Shown here piece by piece: positions 10,033-18,729 of a DNA stretch of 64,000 nucleotides (its first letter is position 1; each line of letters starts with the position of its first letter). The notes under the pieces are model-generated. The model was not told the origin of the DNA. It was given only the letters and a program-made list of their open reading frames with translations, and searched no databases. The translations under genes were made by a program, and so were the position numbers. Source of the DNA: Hyphomicrobiales bacterium (GTDB lineage: Bacteria > Pseudomonadota > Alphaproteobacteria > Rhizobiales > Rhizobiaceae); assembly GCA_017305935.1 (NCBI GenBank), contig JAFKJU010000011.1, positions 124,001 to 188,000 on the forward strand, written 5' to 3'.

Positions 10033-11049
10033 GTGGTCAAGCTCAGACGCGGCACGCATACGGCCCTCTCCGAGGCGAATTCGCTACGGCTCAGGGCCGC
10101 CTGGCTCTACTACAACCAGGGCCTGACGCAAAAAGACGTGGCAAGCCAGCTCGGCATCAGCCGCACCACCGTCATCCGCCTGCTCGATGAGGCCATGAAG
10201 CGGCAGGAAGTGCAGATCTGGATCAATGAGGGCATCGACGATTGCGTCGAGCTGGCGATCAAGCTCGAGCGCGCCTACGGGCTGGACGAAGCGATCGTCG
10301 TGCCGGCACCGGCCGTCGCCAATGCCGAGACACTGGCCAAGGGCGTCGGCGTGGCGCTCGGCCAGTTCCTGTCGGAGGTCATCGTCGACGACATGACCAT
10401 TGGCGTCGGCTGGGGGCGGACGATGACCGCCTCGCTCGCCAGCTTTCGCCCGCCGCGCCGGGAAAACTGCAAGGTCGTGTCGCTGCTCGGCGGCATCGTC
10501 GCCGTGCATGTCACCAACCCCATCGATTATTCCTGGCGCTTAGCAAGCCAGCTCGGGGCGGAATGCTACATGTTCCTGGCGCCGCTGCTGGTCGATTCGG
10601 TCGAGACCAAGCGCAACCTCATCGACAGATGCGGCCTCGACCGCGTCTATCGGCTAGCGGAAAAGCTCGACCTCGCCATCGTCAGCTGCGGCGATATCGG
10701 GCCGCATTCGACGTCCTTGTCGGAGGGCTGGATTTCCAAGGCGGAGCTGAACGAGCTGATCGCCGCCGGCTGCGTCTGCGACACGATGTTCAATTTCCTG
10801 GATAAGGACGGCAATTCCGTCGATCACTCAATCAACCAGCGGGTCATGTCGATCGATCTCGACACGCTGAAGAAGGCGAAGCACATCGTGCTGTCCTCCG
10901 GCGGCACGCATCGCGCCCAGGCGATCCGCGCCACCATCCGCCGCATCGGCTGCAACACCCTGATCACGGACGAGAGTGCGGCCCGCGCGCTTCTGGATCT
11001 GGCGGAACCGCCCGCCGAGGCCGAAATCACGGCGGACGAAAAAGTTTAA
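10033..11049 (+). CDS. SorC/DeoR-type sugar-binding transcriptional regulator
   Basis: A 338-aa regulator: an N-terminal helix-turn-helix (WLYYNQGLTQKDVASQLGIS, with SRTTVIRLLDEA as recognition helix) and a C-terminal sugar-phosphate effector domain with VGWGRTMTA and ILSSGG-like motifs (VLSSGGTHRA). I prefer the GTG at 10033 because GGGAGG lies just upstream; a TTG at 10018 would add five residues. It is divergent from transaldolase, so it probably senses a pentose-phosphate or sugar-phosphate intermediate and controls tal and itself. The ligand is not deducible. Confidence 0.85.
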   Translation: MVKLRRGTHTALSEANSLRLRAAWLYYNQGLTQKDVASQLGISRTTVIRLLDEAMKRQEVQIWINEGIDDCVELAIKLERAYGLDEAIVVPAPAVANAETLAKGVGVALGQFLSEVIVDDMTIGVGWGRTMTASLASFRPPRRENCKVVSLLGGIVAVHVTNPIDYSWRLASQLGAECYMFLAPLLVDSVETKRNLIDRCGLDRVYRLAEKLDLAIVSCGDIGPHSTSLSEGWISKAELNELIAAGCVCDTMFNFLDKDGNSVDHSINQRVMSIDLDTLKKAKHIVLSSGGTHRAQAIRATIRRIGCNTLITDESAARALLDLAEPPAEAEITADEKV

Positions 11050-11918
11050 ACCTGTGCCGATTCCCAGCCGAGCATGGCGCGCTTGCGCGTCAGGCCCCAG
11101 TGATAGCCGGTGAGCGCCCCGTTCTTGCCGAGCGCCCGGTGGCAGGGCACGACGAAGGAGATCGGGTTGCGCCCGACCGCAGCGCCCACGGCGCGCATGG
11201 CGGTCGGCTGGCCGATGTCGTGGGCGATGTCGGAATAGGTGACCGCCATGCCGAGCGGAATCTTCAGCAGGCTTTCCCAGACACGCACTTGGAAATCCGT
11301 GCCGATCAGCACGACGCGCAAGGGGCGGTCGGCGCTCCACTGTCCGGGCTCGAAAATGCGTTTCGCGTAATCGGCCGTCGCGGCACTGTCTTCCACATAG
11401 GCGGCATTCGGCCAGCGGCAGGTCATGTCGTCGAGGCAGGCCTTTTCCTCGCCGGGATCGGCGAAGGCCAGGCCGGCGAGCCCGCGCTCGGTCGCCATCA
11501 CCAGCGCGATGCCGAAGGGCGACGGGTAGAAACCGTAACGGATCGTCAGTCCCTGGCCGCGCGCCTTCCATTCGCCCGGCGACATCGCCTCGTGGGTGAC
11601 GAACAGGTCGTGCAGCCGGCCGGGGCCGGACAGGCCGACCTCGATCGAGGTTTCGAGTAGCGGCATAGCCTCCTGCCGCAGCAGGCGCTTGGCATGGTCG
11701 AGCGTCACGGCCTGCAAGAACCCCTTGGGCGACAGGCCGGCCCAGCGGGTGAACGTCTTCTGCAACTGCGTCGGCGACTGACTGAGTTCGGCGGCAATTG
11801 CCTCCAGCGACGGTTGGTCGCGATAATCGGCGCTGATGAGTTCGATCACTTGGCGAACGGTCTCGTACTCGGAGCCGTCCGGGGTGATGTCCTTTTCGAG
11901 AGTGGCAACGATATTCAT
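11046..11918 (-). CDS. Ada-like AraC regulator / methylated-DNA-protein-cysteine methyltransferase
   Basis: A 290-aa fusion. Residues about 20-115 are an AraC-type DNA-binding region (LEAIAAELSQSPTQLQKTF...), and residues about 200-290 are an O6-alkylguanine-DNA methyltransferase domain with the acceptor in VVPCHRALG (Cys259). It lacks the N-terminal zinc-binding Ada domain whose cysteine senses methylphosphotriesters, so it resembles the shortened Ada proteins common in alphaproteobacteria. The ATG at 11918 has CAGGAG upstream; 17 further in-frame residues are unsupported. It overlaps the convergent SorC gene by four bases. Confidence 0.9.
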   Translation of the reverse strand: MNIVATLEKDITPDGSEYETVRQVIELISADYRDQPSLEAIAAELSQSPTQLQKTFTRWAGLSPKGFLQAVTLDHAKRLLRQEAMPLLETSIEVGLSGPGRLHDLFVTHEAMSPGEWKARGQGLTIRYGFYPSPFGIALVMATERGLAGLAFADPGEEKACLDDMTCRWPNAAYVEDSAATADYAKRIFEPGQWSADRPLRVVLIGTDFQVRVWESLLKIPLGMAVTYSDIAHDIGQPTAMRAVGAAVGRNPISFVVPCHRALGKNGALTGYHWGLTRKRAMLGWESAQV

Positions 11919-11990
11919 GGGTCTATCTCCTGAAAGCCGAGGAAACACCCTTTGGCGGCTGGATACCACCCGTTTCTTGCCGCTACGGAA

Positions 11991-12488
11991 CTAAACGCGT
12001 CGCTTGACGGTTGCCAAGGCGCCGGTCAGGGCGCGTGCGAAGCTTTCGCGGTCGTCGGGATTGAGGAAAGAGCCGATATCGGTACGCTGCCCCTCGCCCG
12101 TCACATGCATGGAAACGATGCCGATCTCGGAATGGCGGCGCACGCGAAACCGCGCCCAGAAGGGATTGAAGCGATGCTCCACCATGCGCCCCGAAGGCGC
12201 GAACTTGCGGATCGACAGGCGGGTGCGCGACACCGTCACTTCCTCGCGCGCCTTGCCGGAATAATAGTTGAGCAGGAAAGCGCCCCAGAGCAGCAGAAAA
12301 TCAAGCCCGAAGAACAGGCCGACCGGCCAGGCGCCCGAGACCAGAAAAAACACGCCATGCCCGAAACACAGCACCCCGGTCAAAAGCAGCAGCACACGAA
12401 AGCCCTTCGCACCGAGCGAGCGGTATGGCACGAGTTCGGCGGCGAAGACCGGCTGCTCGTTGGTTGGATCGGCGTTGCCTTGGGCCAT
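11991..12488 (-). CDS. DUF2244 domain membrane protein
   Basis: A 165-aa protein with two adjacent transmembrane helices (about residues 30-75) followed by a soluble part containing LSIRKFAPSGRMVEHRFNPFWARF, typical of DUF2244. The family has no established function, though in proteobacteria it often neighbours nth or cytochrome oxidase genes. Here it is divergent from nth across 16 bases, so the two promoters must overlap the coding regions. Confidence 0.85.
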   Translation of the reverse strand: MAQGNADPTNEQPVFAAELVPYRSLGAKGFRVLLLLTGVLCFGHGVFFLVSGAWPVGLFFGLDFLLLWGAFLLNYYSGKAREEVTVSRTRLSIRKFAPSGRMVEHRFNPFWARFRVRRHSEIGIVSMHVTGEGQRTDIGSFLNPDDRESFARALTGALATVKRRV

Positions 12489-12504
12489 GATGCGAGATTA
12501 TAGC

Positions 12505-13281
12505 ATGTTCATGAAAAATCCGAAGCCGCAATCCAGCACCCAAACCTTGAAAAAGTCAATTGCCGCACCGCGCCGCAAGCCGGCCTTGGCGAAGAGCGCC
12601 TATAGCAAGGCGGAGGTGGAGGAGATGTTCCGCCGCTTCTCGGTGCAGCGGCCGGAGCCGACCACCGAGCTGGAATATATCAATGCCTTTACCCTGCTGA
12701 TCGCCGTGGTGCTCTCGGCGCAGGCGACCGATGCCGGCGTCAACAAGGCGACGCGCAAACTTTTCCAGATCGCCGACACGCCGGAGAAAATGCTGGCGCT
12801 CGGCGAAGACGGCGTGCGCGAGCATATCAAGACGGTCAACCTGTTCCGCAACAAGGCCAAGAACGTCATCGCGCTCTGTCGGCGGATGATCGACGAATTC
12901 GGCGGCGAGGTGCCGGGTAACCGCGAGGATCTGATGTCGCTGCCGGGCGTCGGGCGCAAGACGGCGAACGTCATGCTGACCACTTTCTTCGGCGAGATCG
13001 CGCTGGCGGTCGATACGCACATCTTCCGTATCGCCAACCGCATCCGACTCGCGCCCGGCAAGACGCCGGACGAGGTCGAGCAGAACCTGTTGCGCACCAT
13101 CCCGAAACATTACCTGCGCCATGCCCATCACTGGCTGATCCTGCATGGCCGCTATGTCTGCAAGGCCCGTCGCCCGGAATGCGAGCATTGCATCATCGCC
13201 GATCTCTGCCGGGCGCCGGAAAAGACCTGCGACATCCCCGCGCCGCTGGTGGAACTGCCGTCCCAGCACGCTCCCGCCTGA
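12505..13281 (+). CDS. nth: Endonuclease III (DNA glycosylase/AP lyase)
   Basis: A 258-aa base-excision-repair enzyme that removes oxidised pyrimidines. The helix-hairpin-helix LPGVGRKTANVML carries the catalytic Lys152, Asp170 follows in AVDTHIFRIANRI, and the [4Fe-4S] loop is Cys219-x6-Cys226-x2-Cys229-x5-Cys235. Two in-frame ATGs (12505, 12511) are possible starts. The frame is open far upstream, but that part overlaps the DUF2244 gene antisense and looks non-coding. The N-terminal 35 residues are basic and longer than in E. coli Nth, as is usual in rhizobia. Confidence 0.95.
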   Translation: MFMKNPKPQSSTQTLKKSIAAPRRKPALAKSAYSKAEVEEMFRRFSVQRPEPTTELEYINAFTLLIAVVLSAQATDAGVNKATRKLFQIADTPEKMLALGEDGVREHIKTVNLFRNKAKNVIALCRRMIDEFGGEVPGNREDLMSLPGVGRKTANVMLTTFFGEIALAVDTHIFRIANRIRLAPGKTPDEVEQNLLRTIPKHYLRHAHHWLILHGRYVCKARRPECEHCIIADLCRAPEKTCDIPAPLVELPSQHAPA

Positions 13282-13285
13282 CGGA

Positions 13286-13993
13286 TCAGGCGAAACCGTC
13301 GCGCTTCGACAGCATCTTGTGCAGATGCACCATCAGCGCGGCCGCAAACAGCGGCGTCAGCAGGTTGACGATCGGGATCGCCAGGAAGGCGGCGATCAGC
13401 AGTCCCGCCGCAAACACCGTGCGGCCATGGCGGGCGCGATAGTCCCGCGCCTCGGCCGGCGTTCGAAACCGCATGGCGGCGAACTCGAAGAATTCCCGCC
13501 CGAGCAGGTACCCGTTGACCAGGAAGAAGGCGACCAGGTTGACGCCGGGCACGAACAGAAGCAACAGCGCGACGATATTGCCGACGATAAGGACGCCGAG
13601 AAAGCCAATCGAACTGCGCAGCGCCTCGAACAGCGGCAGCGCCCGGCCGGGCGGATCGGCGGGGTAATCGCGCTTTTCCACCACCTCCGCGACATCATCG
13701 AGGAACAGGCCGGCGATCAGCGCCGTCACCGGCGAGATCAGCAAGGCCAGCGCCAGCGCCAGCCCGATGCCGGCGAAGATCGCGAAGACGAAGCTCAGCC
13801 AGCCGGCCCAATCGGGAATGCCAGGCAGGAAGGCATCGATCCACGGTAGCGCGAAGGCGATGAACAGGGAGCGCAGGCCGAACCACAGGCCGACCAGCAC
13901 CACCAGCGTCAGCCCCAGCACTTTCCAGAACACCGCGCGCGTTTCCGCCGCGAACAGATTGACGAGAGCCAGCCTCGCGGCGTCGATGATCAT
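13286..13993 (-). CDS. EI24/CysZ-like integral membrane protein
   Basis: A 235-aa protein with at least four hydrophobic helices, including VFWKVLGLTLVVLVGLWFGL, LSFVFAIFAGIGLALALALLISP and FLVNGYLLGREFFEFAAMR. The last motif with the conserved Y-x-x-GREFFE is typical of the CysZ/EI24 family, which in E. coli takes up sulfate. No cysteine or sulfate genes are near, so transport substrate is unproven. The ATG at 13993 has GAAGGA upstream. The frame stays open to 14353, but that extension overlaps the DUF2218 gene and is not coding. Confidence 0.8.
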   Translation of the reverse strand: MIIDAARLALVNLFAAETRAVFWKVLGLTLVVLVGLWFGLRSLFIAFALPWIDAFLPGIPDWAGWLSFVFAIFAGIGLALALALLISPVTALIAGLFLDDVAEVVEKRDYPADPPGRALPLFEALRSSIGFLGVLIVGNIVALLLLFVPGVNLVAFFLVNGYLLGREFFEFAAMRFRTPAEARDYRARHGRTVFAAGLLIAAFLAIPIVNLLTPLFAAALMVHLHKMLSKRDGFA

Positions 13994-14055
13994 GCGCACT
14001 TCCTTCGTGGTTGCGCCCCACGATTTAGGCAGCGCCGGCGATGACGGCAAGGGTG

Positions 14056-14346
14056 TCAGGCGTCGGAATCGATCCAGACCGGCGCGACCGGCAGACCGGC
14101 CGCCACATGCTCGAAATAGCCCTCGATGATCCGCTTGGAGCGGGCGATCACCTGCGGGTCGTCGGAGATCAGCGTCACCGTCAGCCCGTGCTCGCCCGCC
14201 TGCAGCCGCGCCATACCGCCGCCTGGAAGCGAAACCTGCGAACAGCCGCCGCCGGCATCCGGTTCGGTATCGGTGAACTCCCGGGACATCTGCTGTACGT
14301 AGCGCATGGCGAGCGGCGTTTCGAAAGTCCCGGTGGCGATCGGCAT
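14056..14346 (-). CDS. DUF2218 domain protein
   Basis: A 96-aa soluble protein of the DUF2218 family: RYVQQMSREFT near the start, a central glycine-rich strand segment (GGGMARLQAGEHGLTVTLI), and an alpha-helical part (IARSKRIIEGYFEHVAA) before the C-terminus. The family is small, widespread in proteobacteria and of unknown function. It lies 62 bases upstream of the CysZ-like gene in the same direction and is probably cotranscribed with it. Confidence 0.75.
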   Translation of the reverse strand: MPIATGTFETPLAMRYVQQMSREFTDTEPDAGGGCSQVSLPGGGMARLQAGEHGLTVTLISDDPQVIARSKRIIEGYFEHVAAGLPVAPVWIDSDA

Positions 14347-14430
14347 CGGTCACTCCTGCTGGCGCAGTTCCGGAAGATCAGGCCGGCCCGGAAATGCGAA
14401 ACTATCCCCTGGTGCAAGCTAGCAGGAAAA

Positions 14431-14472
14431 ATCGGGATGCCCAACCGGCCCATGCGGGTAAGCCCGCCCGAT
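14431..14472. other. Nested inverted repeat upstream of adenine deaminase
   Basis: An inner stem GCGGG (14454-14458) / CCCGC (14463-14467) with loop TAAG sits inside an outer pair ATCGG (14431-14435) / CCGAT (14468-14472). It lies about 150 bases before the ade start in an otherwise featureless 265-base gap. It could be a leader hairpin or an operator; it does not match a purine riboswitch. Confidence 0.3.
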
Positions 14473-14618
14473 CACAGTTTCGTGAGAAGCCTATTTCGAG
14501 AAATCGGGACCGCCCTTGCCTTGCGGGGCGATTGCTGTCCATCATGGCGCGGTTTCCGCCGGATTCGGCCCTGCGCCGCCGGCCGCCTTGCAGGCCCCAT
14601 GATTGATTGGACGATAGT

Positions 14619-16421
14619 ATGAGCCGTTTGACCCGTTTTTCCGTCGCGCCCCTGTCCACCCTCACCCGCCGGCTGGCCGACGTCGCCTCCGGCCGTGCCA
14701 CGCCAGACCTGGTGATCGGCGGGGCGCGCGTGCTCTCCACCTATTCGGAACGCATCCTGCCCGACCGCGAGATCTGGGTCAGCAACGGCCGCATCGCCGC
14801 CGTCAAGCCGGCCGGCAGCTATCGCGGCGATGGCGCGAAACGCTATGACGCGAAGGGCGGCATCATCGCGCCGGGCCTCGTCGATCCGCATATCCACATC
14901 GAATCCTCGATGGTGACGGCCTGCGCCTATGCCGAGGCCGCCCTGCTCAACGGCACGACGACGATCTTCTGCGACAGCCACGAAATCGGCAACGTCATGG
15001 ACGTCGCCGGCGTCGAGGCGATGTTGGAGGATGCCCGCGAGGCGCCGCTGTCGATCTTCCTGACCGTGCCCAGCACCGTGCCGGCGACCTCCGCCGAGCT
15101 GGAAACCGCCGGCGGCGACCTGACGCCGGACAAGATCGCCGCTTTGTTCGACAAGTGGCCGGAGGCGGTTGCGCTCGGCGAGAAGATGGATTTCGTGCCC
15201 GTCGCCATGGGCGACGAGCGCAGCCATGCCATCCTCGCCGCCGCCCTGTCGCGCGGCCGGCCGGTCAGCGGCCATGTCTATGGCCGCGAATTCGTCGCCG
15301 CCTATGCCGCCTCCGGCGTCACCGACACGCATGAGGCCATCGACCGCGATATCGCCGATGACCTGCTGGAGGCCGGCGTCTGGCTTTTCCTGCGCGGCGG
15401 CCCGCCGACGACGCCCTGGCATTCCCTGCCGCAGGCGATCAAGACGATCACCGAGCTCGGCGCCTCGCACAAGCGCATCGCGGTCTGCACCGACGACCGC
15501 GATGCCGACGACCTACTGCTGTTCGGCATGGACTGGGTGACGCGCGAGGCGGTCAAATACGGCATGAAGCCGGAACAGGCGTGGTCGATGGGCTCGCTGC
15601 ACGGCGCCACCCGCTTCGGCATGGATAACGAGATCGGCGGCCTCGGCGGCGGCCGCCGCGCCGACCTCGTGCTGCTTGACGACGACCTGAAGCCCGTCAA
15701 TACCTGGTATGGCGGCGAGCTGTTGGTCGAGGACCGCAAGGTGACGCCGCTGCTCGACGCAGCGCTTTCCAACCGTTACCGCTATCCGGAAGCCGCCTAT
15801 CACACCGTCAAGCTGCCTAGGGCGATCAGGTTGACGCCGGAACTGCCGACCGAAAAGGTGATCGCCCATACGATCAAGACGGAGCTGCCGGGCATCACCC
15901 TCGGCCATGTCACCGTCGAACTGGAGCCGGCCAACGACTGGCAGGCGCATTTCGACCGCCATGGCCTGTGCTTCGTCACCGTCATCGAGCGTCATGGCAA
16001 GTCCAACGGCAATGTCGCCTATGGCCTGCTCAACAATTTCGGCCTGAAGAACGGCGCCGTCGCCTCCTCGGTCGGCCATGACAGCCACAACATCATCATC
16101 GCCGGCACCAACGAGGCCGACATGCAGGTGGCGCTGGAAGCCATCGGCAAGACTCAAGGCGGGGTCTGCGTCGTCTCCGAGGGCAAGGTCACCGCCATGG
16201 TGCCGCTGCCGATCGCCGGCCTGCTCTCCGACAAACGCGTGCATGAGGTGGCGGACGCGGTGAAGGCGCTGAAGGTCGAATGGCAAAAAGCCGGCTGCAC
16301 CATCGCCTATATGGGCTTCAACCTCATTCCGCTCTCCGTCATCCCGGATATTCGCATCACCGACAAGGGGAATGTGCTCGTCCCGGAAATGCGCATCCAG
16401 CCGCTGTTCGAGCCGGCTTGA
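14619..16421 (+). CDS. ade: Adenine deaminase
   Basis: A 600-aa amidohydrolase converting adenine to hypoxanthine in purine salvage. It has the metal-binding strand motif [11 protein letters not shown], the downstream [13 protein letters not shown] segment, [11 protein letters not shown], and the Ade-specific C-terminal domain with [19 protein letters not shown]. Length and domain order match bacterial Ade proteins. The start was placed at ATG 14619 (MSRLTRF); a TTG 12 bases upstream is also in frame. No strong ribosome site is seen. It ends seven bases before the convergent kinase gene. Confidence 0.93.
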   Translation: MSRLTRFSVAPLSTLTRRLADVASGRATPDLVIGGARVLSTYSERILPDREIWVSNGRIAAVKPAGSYRGDGAKRYDAKGGIIAPGLVDPHIHIESSMVTACAYAEAALLNGTTTIFCDSHEIGNVMDVAGVEAMLEDAREAPLSIFLTVPSTVPATSAELETAGGDLTPDKIAALFDKWPEAVALGEKMDFVPVAMGDERSHAILAAALSRGRPVSGHVYGREFVAAYAASGVTDTHEAIDRDIADDLLEAGVWLFLRGGPPTTPWHSLPQAIKTITELGASHKRIAVCTDDRDADDLLLFGMDWVTREAVKYGMKPEQAWSMGSLHGATRFGMDNEIGGLGGGRRADLVLLDDDLKPVNTWYGGELLVEDRKVTPLLDAALSNRYRYPEAAYHTVKLPRAIRLTPELPTEKVIAHTIKTELPGITLGHVTVELEPANDWQAHFDRHGLCFVTVIERHGKSNGNVAYGLLNNFGLKNGAVASSVGHDSHNIIIAGTNEADMQVALEAIGKTQGGVCVVSEGKVTAMVPLPIAGLLSDKRVHEVADAVKALKVEWQKAGCTIAYMGFNLIPLSVIPDIRITDKGNVLVPEMRIQPLFEPA

Positions 16422-16428
16422 AGGCCGC

Positions 16429-18012
16429 TTACGCCATCGTGTCCAGTTCGGCGCGATGGCGCAGCATGGCGAGAAAGCGACGGTAGTCGCGGTCATAGCC
16501 TGAGCGGACATCGGGATTGGGACGCCGCTCCTGCCCAGTGGGCGTCATTGCCCGGCCGGCGGCGGCGAGATCGGGATGCAGGCCGCCGGCAACGGCGGCG
16601 CCCATCGCCGTGCCGAGCAGCACGGAATCGGGCATGTCCGGCACGATGATCGTGCAGCCGGTGACATCGGGATAAAGCTCCATCATCAACGGGTTCTTCA
16701 GATGCCCGCCGGTGACATGCAGCCGGTCGATGCCGTAGCCGTAATCGCGCATCACCTCCAGAACATGGCGGATGCCGAGCGCGATGGCGACGCAGGCGCG
16801 CCAATAGAGCGTGCAGAGCCCATCGAAGGACGTATCGAGCGTCAACCCGCTGATGACGCCGAGCGCATGCGGATCGGCGGCCGGCGAGCGATTGCCATGG
16901 AAATCCGGCAGGATATGGATGCGCTCGCCAAGGCTTGCGCCATGGATAGCGCGCAGCTCCCGCGCCCGGACGATGATGCGGGCGTGCAGCTCAGGCGTCG
17001 GCGGCCCGCCGGCGGCATGCATCCGCACCACATGATCGAGCAGCGCGCCCGCCGCCGATTGCCCGCCCTCCACCAGCCAGTAGCCGGGCAGCAGGGCGTC
17101 GAAGTACGGCCCCCAGAGGCCGCGCGTCGGCTTGGCGTCGGTCGACAGGCTGACGAGGCAGCTCGATGTGCCGGCGATCAGCGCCAGTTGTCGCTCCATC
17201 CGCTCGGGATCGTCGGCGAAGGCGCCGAGCACGCCGAGCGCCCCGGCATAGGCATCGACCATGCCGGACGAGACCCGCGTCTGCGTCTCCAGCCCGAGAT
17301 CCGCCGCCGCCTGCGATGTCAGTTGCCCGACGCTGGCGCCGACCGCCACCGCCGTTTCCGGCAGGCCGCCGCGTTGCAGCAGATCGTCGAGGCCGATGGC
17401 CTGCAGGAAATCGGACTGCCAGCCAGGGGCGACATGGCCGAGATAATTCCATTTCGGCGTCAGCGTGCAGCGCGAGCGGGCATGGCTGCCGCTGGCCCGC
17501 CAACTCAGGAAATCGGCGAGGTCGAAGATGTAGCCCGCCCGTTCCCAGATCTGCGACAGGTTGGCCTTCAGCCACATCAGCTTCGGCATCTGCATTTCCG
17601 GCGACATGAACTGGCCGGAATAATCCATCACCGGGTGCCGGCTCGCCGTGCAGCGGTCGGCCTCGGCGGTGGCGCGGTGGTCCAGCCAGACGACGGTATC
17701 GAGGCTGGCTTCGCCCTTGGTCGAGACGCTGAGCGGGCGACCGTCGCGGTCGCGCACCACCAGCGAGCAGGTAGCGTCGAACCCGATGGCGCCGATCTGC
17801 GCCGGCTCGATCTCCGCCGCCTCGCGCGCCGCGCGCACCGCATGACAGACGGCGGCCCAGATGTCTTCCGAATCATGCTCGGCGTGATCCGCGCATGGCC
17901 GGTGCATAAGGATGGGATGTTCGCGCCGGGCTTTCAGCCGGCCGGCAAGATCGAAAATGCCGGCGCGCGCGCTGCCCGTGCCGACGTCGACCGCAACGAC
18001 ATGATCCCGCAT
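16429..18012 (-). CDS. FGGY-family pentulose kinase (ribulokinase-like)
   Basis: A 527-aa sugar kinase with the actin-like fold. The N-terminal phosphate loop is VDVGTGSARAGIFD, the central substrate region includes DATCSLVV and WLDHRATAEA, and the C-terminal nucleotide site includes HVTGGHLKNPL and VLLGTAMGAAVAGG. These features fit the FGGY pentulose kinase subgroup that acts on D-ribulose and related ketoses. It is the last gene of the polyol operon, 18 bases after the HAD gene. It would phosphorylate the ketose made by the upstream dehydrogenase when a pentitol such as arabitol or ribitol is used. Precise sugar unknown. Confidence 0.85.
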   Translation of the reverse strand: MRDHVVAVDVGTGSARAGIFDLAGRLKARREHPILMHRPCADHAEHDSEDIWAAVCHAVRAAREAAEIEPAQIGAIGFDATCSLVVRDRDGRPLSVSTKGEASLDTVVWLDHRATAEADRCTASRHPVMDYSGQFMSPEMQMPKLMWLKANLSQIWERAGYIFDLADFLSWRASGSHARSRCTLTPKWNYLGHVAPGWQSDFLQAIGLDDLLQRGGLPETAVAVGASVGQLTSQAAADLGLETQTRVSSGMVDAYAGALGVLGAFADDPERMERQLALIAGTSSCLVSLSTDAKPTRGLWGPYFDALLPGYWLVEGGQSAAGALLDHVVRMHAAGGPPTPELHARIIVRARELRAIHGASLGERIHILPDFHGNRSPAADPHALGVISGLTLDTSFDGLCTLYWRACVAIALGIRHVLEVMRDYGYGIDRLHVTGGHLKNPLMMELYPDVTGCTIIVPDMPDSVLLGTAMGAAVAGGLHPDLAAAGRAMTPTGQERRPNPDVRSGYDRDYRRFLAMLRHRAELDTMA

Positions 18013-18030
18013 CCGGTTGATTTCTCCGCC

Positions 18031-18708
18031 CTATTTCCCGTACCGGTCCACAAGGTGGAGCAAATCGGTCATCGCGTCAAATGTCGCGTCCGGCGCAAGC
18101 GCGGCAAGCTGTTGACGATAGGCCGGCTGGACGGTGTGGGAGCCGCCGGTGAAGGCGAAGACGGTCATGCCTGCCGCCCGCGCCGCCTGGATGCCGGCCG
18201 GGCTGTCCTCGATGACGATGCAATCGGAAGGTGCCGTCTGCATCTCAGCAGCCGCATGCAGGAAGAGATCGGGCGCCGGCTTGCCGCGCGTCACCATCTG
18301 CGCCGAAAAGATATGCGGCTCCAGCCGGTCGATCAGGCCGGTGACGGTCAGAGACAGGCGGATGCGTTCGAGCTGGCTGGAGGAGGCGACGCAACGCCGC
18401 AAGCGTAGCGCATCCAGCGTCTCGGCGATGCCGGAGATCGGCTTCAGCTCGCTGCGGAAGCGCGCATAAAGGTCGGTGCGGATGCGCTCCAGGAAGGCAT
18501 CGCCCACCGCCAGGCCGAATTCGTCGTGCAGGCAATCGGTCACCGCCTTCAGGCTGCGCCCCAGAAAGCGCTCATAGGCGCCGACCTCGTCGATGTCGGC
18601 GCCGATATCGCGCATGGCATTGACCAGCACGGAGATGGAGACCGGTTCGCTGTCGACCAGAACGCCGTCGCAGTCGAAGATCACCAGTTTCCCCGCACTC
18701 ACCGCCAT
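18031..18708 (-). CDS. HAD-superfamily phosphatase (beta-phosphoglucomutase-like)
   Basis: A 225-aa HAD hydrolase: motif I VIFDCDGVLVDSEP with nucleophile Asp12 and acid/base Asp14, motif II in CVASSSQ, motif III lysine in RGKPAPDLF, and motif IV IVIEDSPAGIQAA. The cap is the helical subclass I type. It lies 21 bases downstream of mtlK and 18 upstream of the kinase, so it is part of the polyol operon. It probably dephosphorylates or detoxifies a sugar or polyol phosphate formed there; the substrate is not identifiable from sequence. Confidence 0.85.
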   Translation of the reverse strand: MAVSAGKLVIFDCDGVLVDSEPVSISVLVNAMRDIGADIDEVGAYERFLGRSLKAVTDCLHDEFGLAVGDAFLERIRTDLYARFRSELKPISGIAETLDALRLRRCVASSSQLERIRLSLTVTGLIDRLEPHIFSAQMVTRGKPAPDLFLHAAAEMQTAPSDCIVIEDSPAGIQAARAAGMTVFAFTGGSHTVQPAYRQQLAALAPDATFDAMTDLLHLVDRYGK

Positions 18709-18729
18709 GACGCCGCTCGCTTCCTGAGT

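Noticed and set aside
13994-14353. N-terminal extension of the CysZ-like protein
   Set aside because: The frame overlaps the DUF2218 gene, and the extension is Arg/Ala-rich with no membrane helix; a ribosome site precedes ATG 13993.
14354-14618. Purine riboswitch upstream of adenine deaminase
   Set aside because: Hairpins are present, but the three-way junction and conserved pyrimidine/purine core of purine riboswitches are not.
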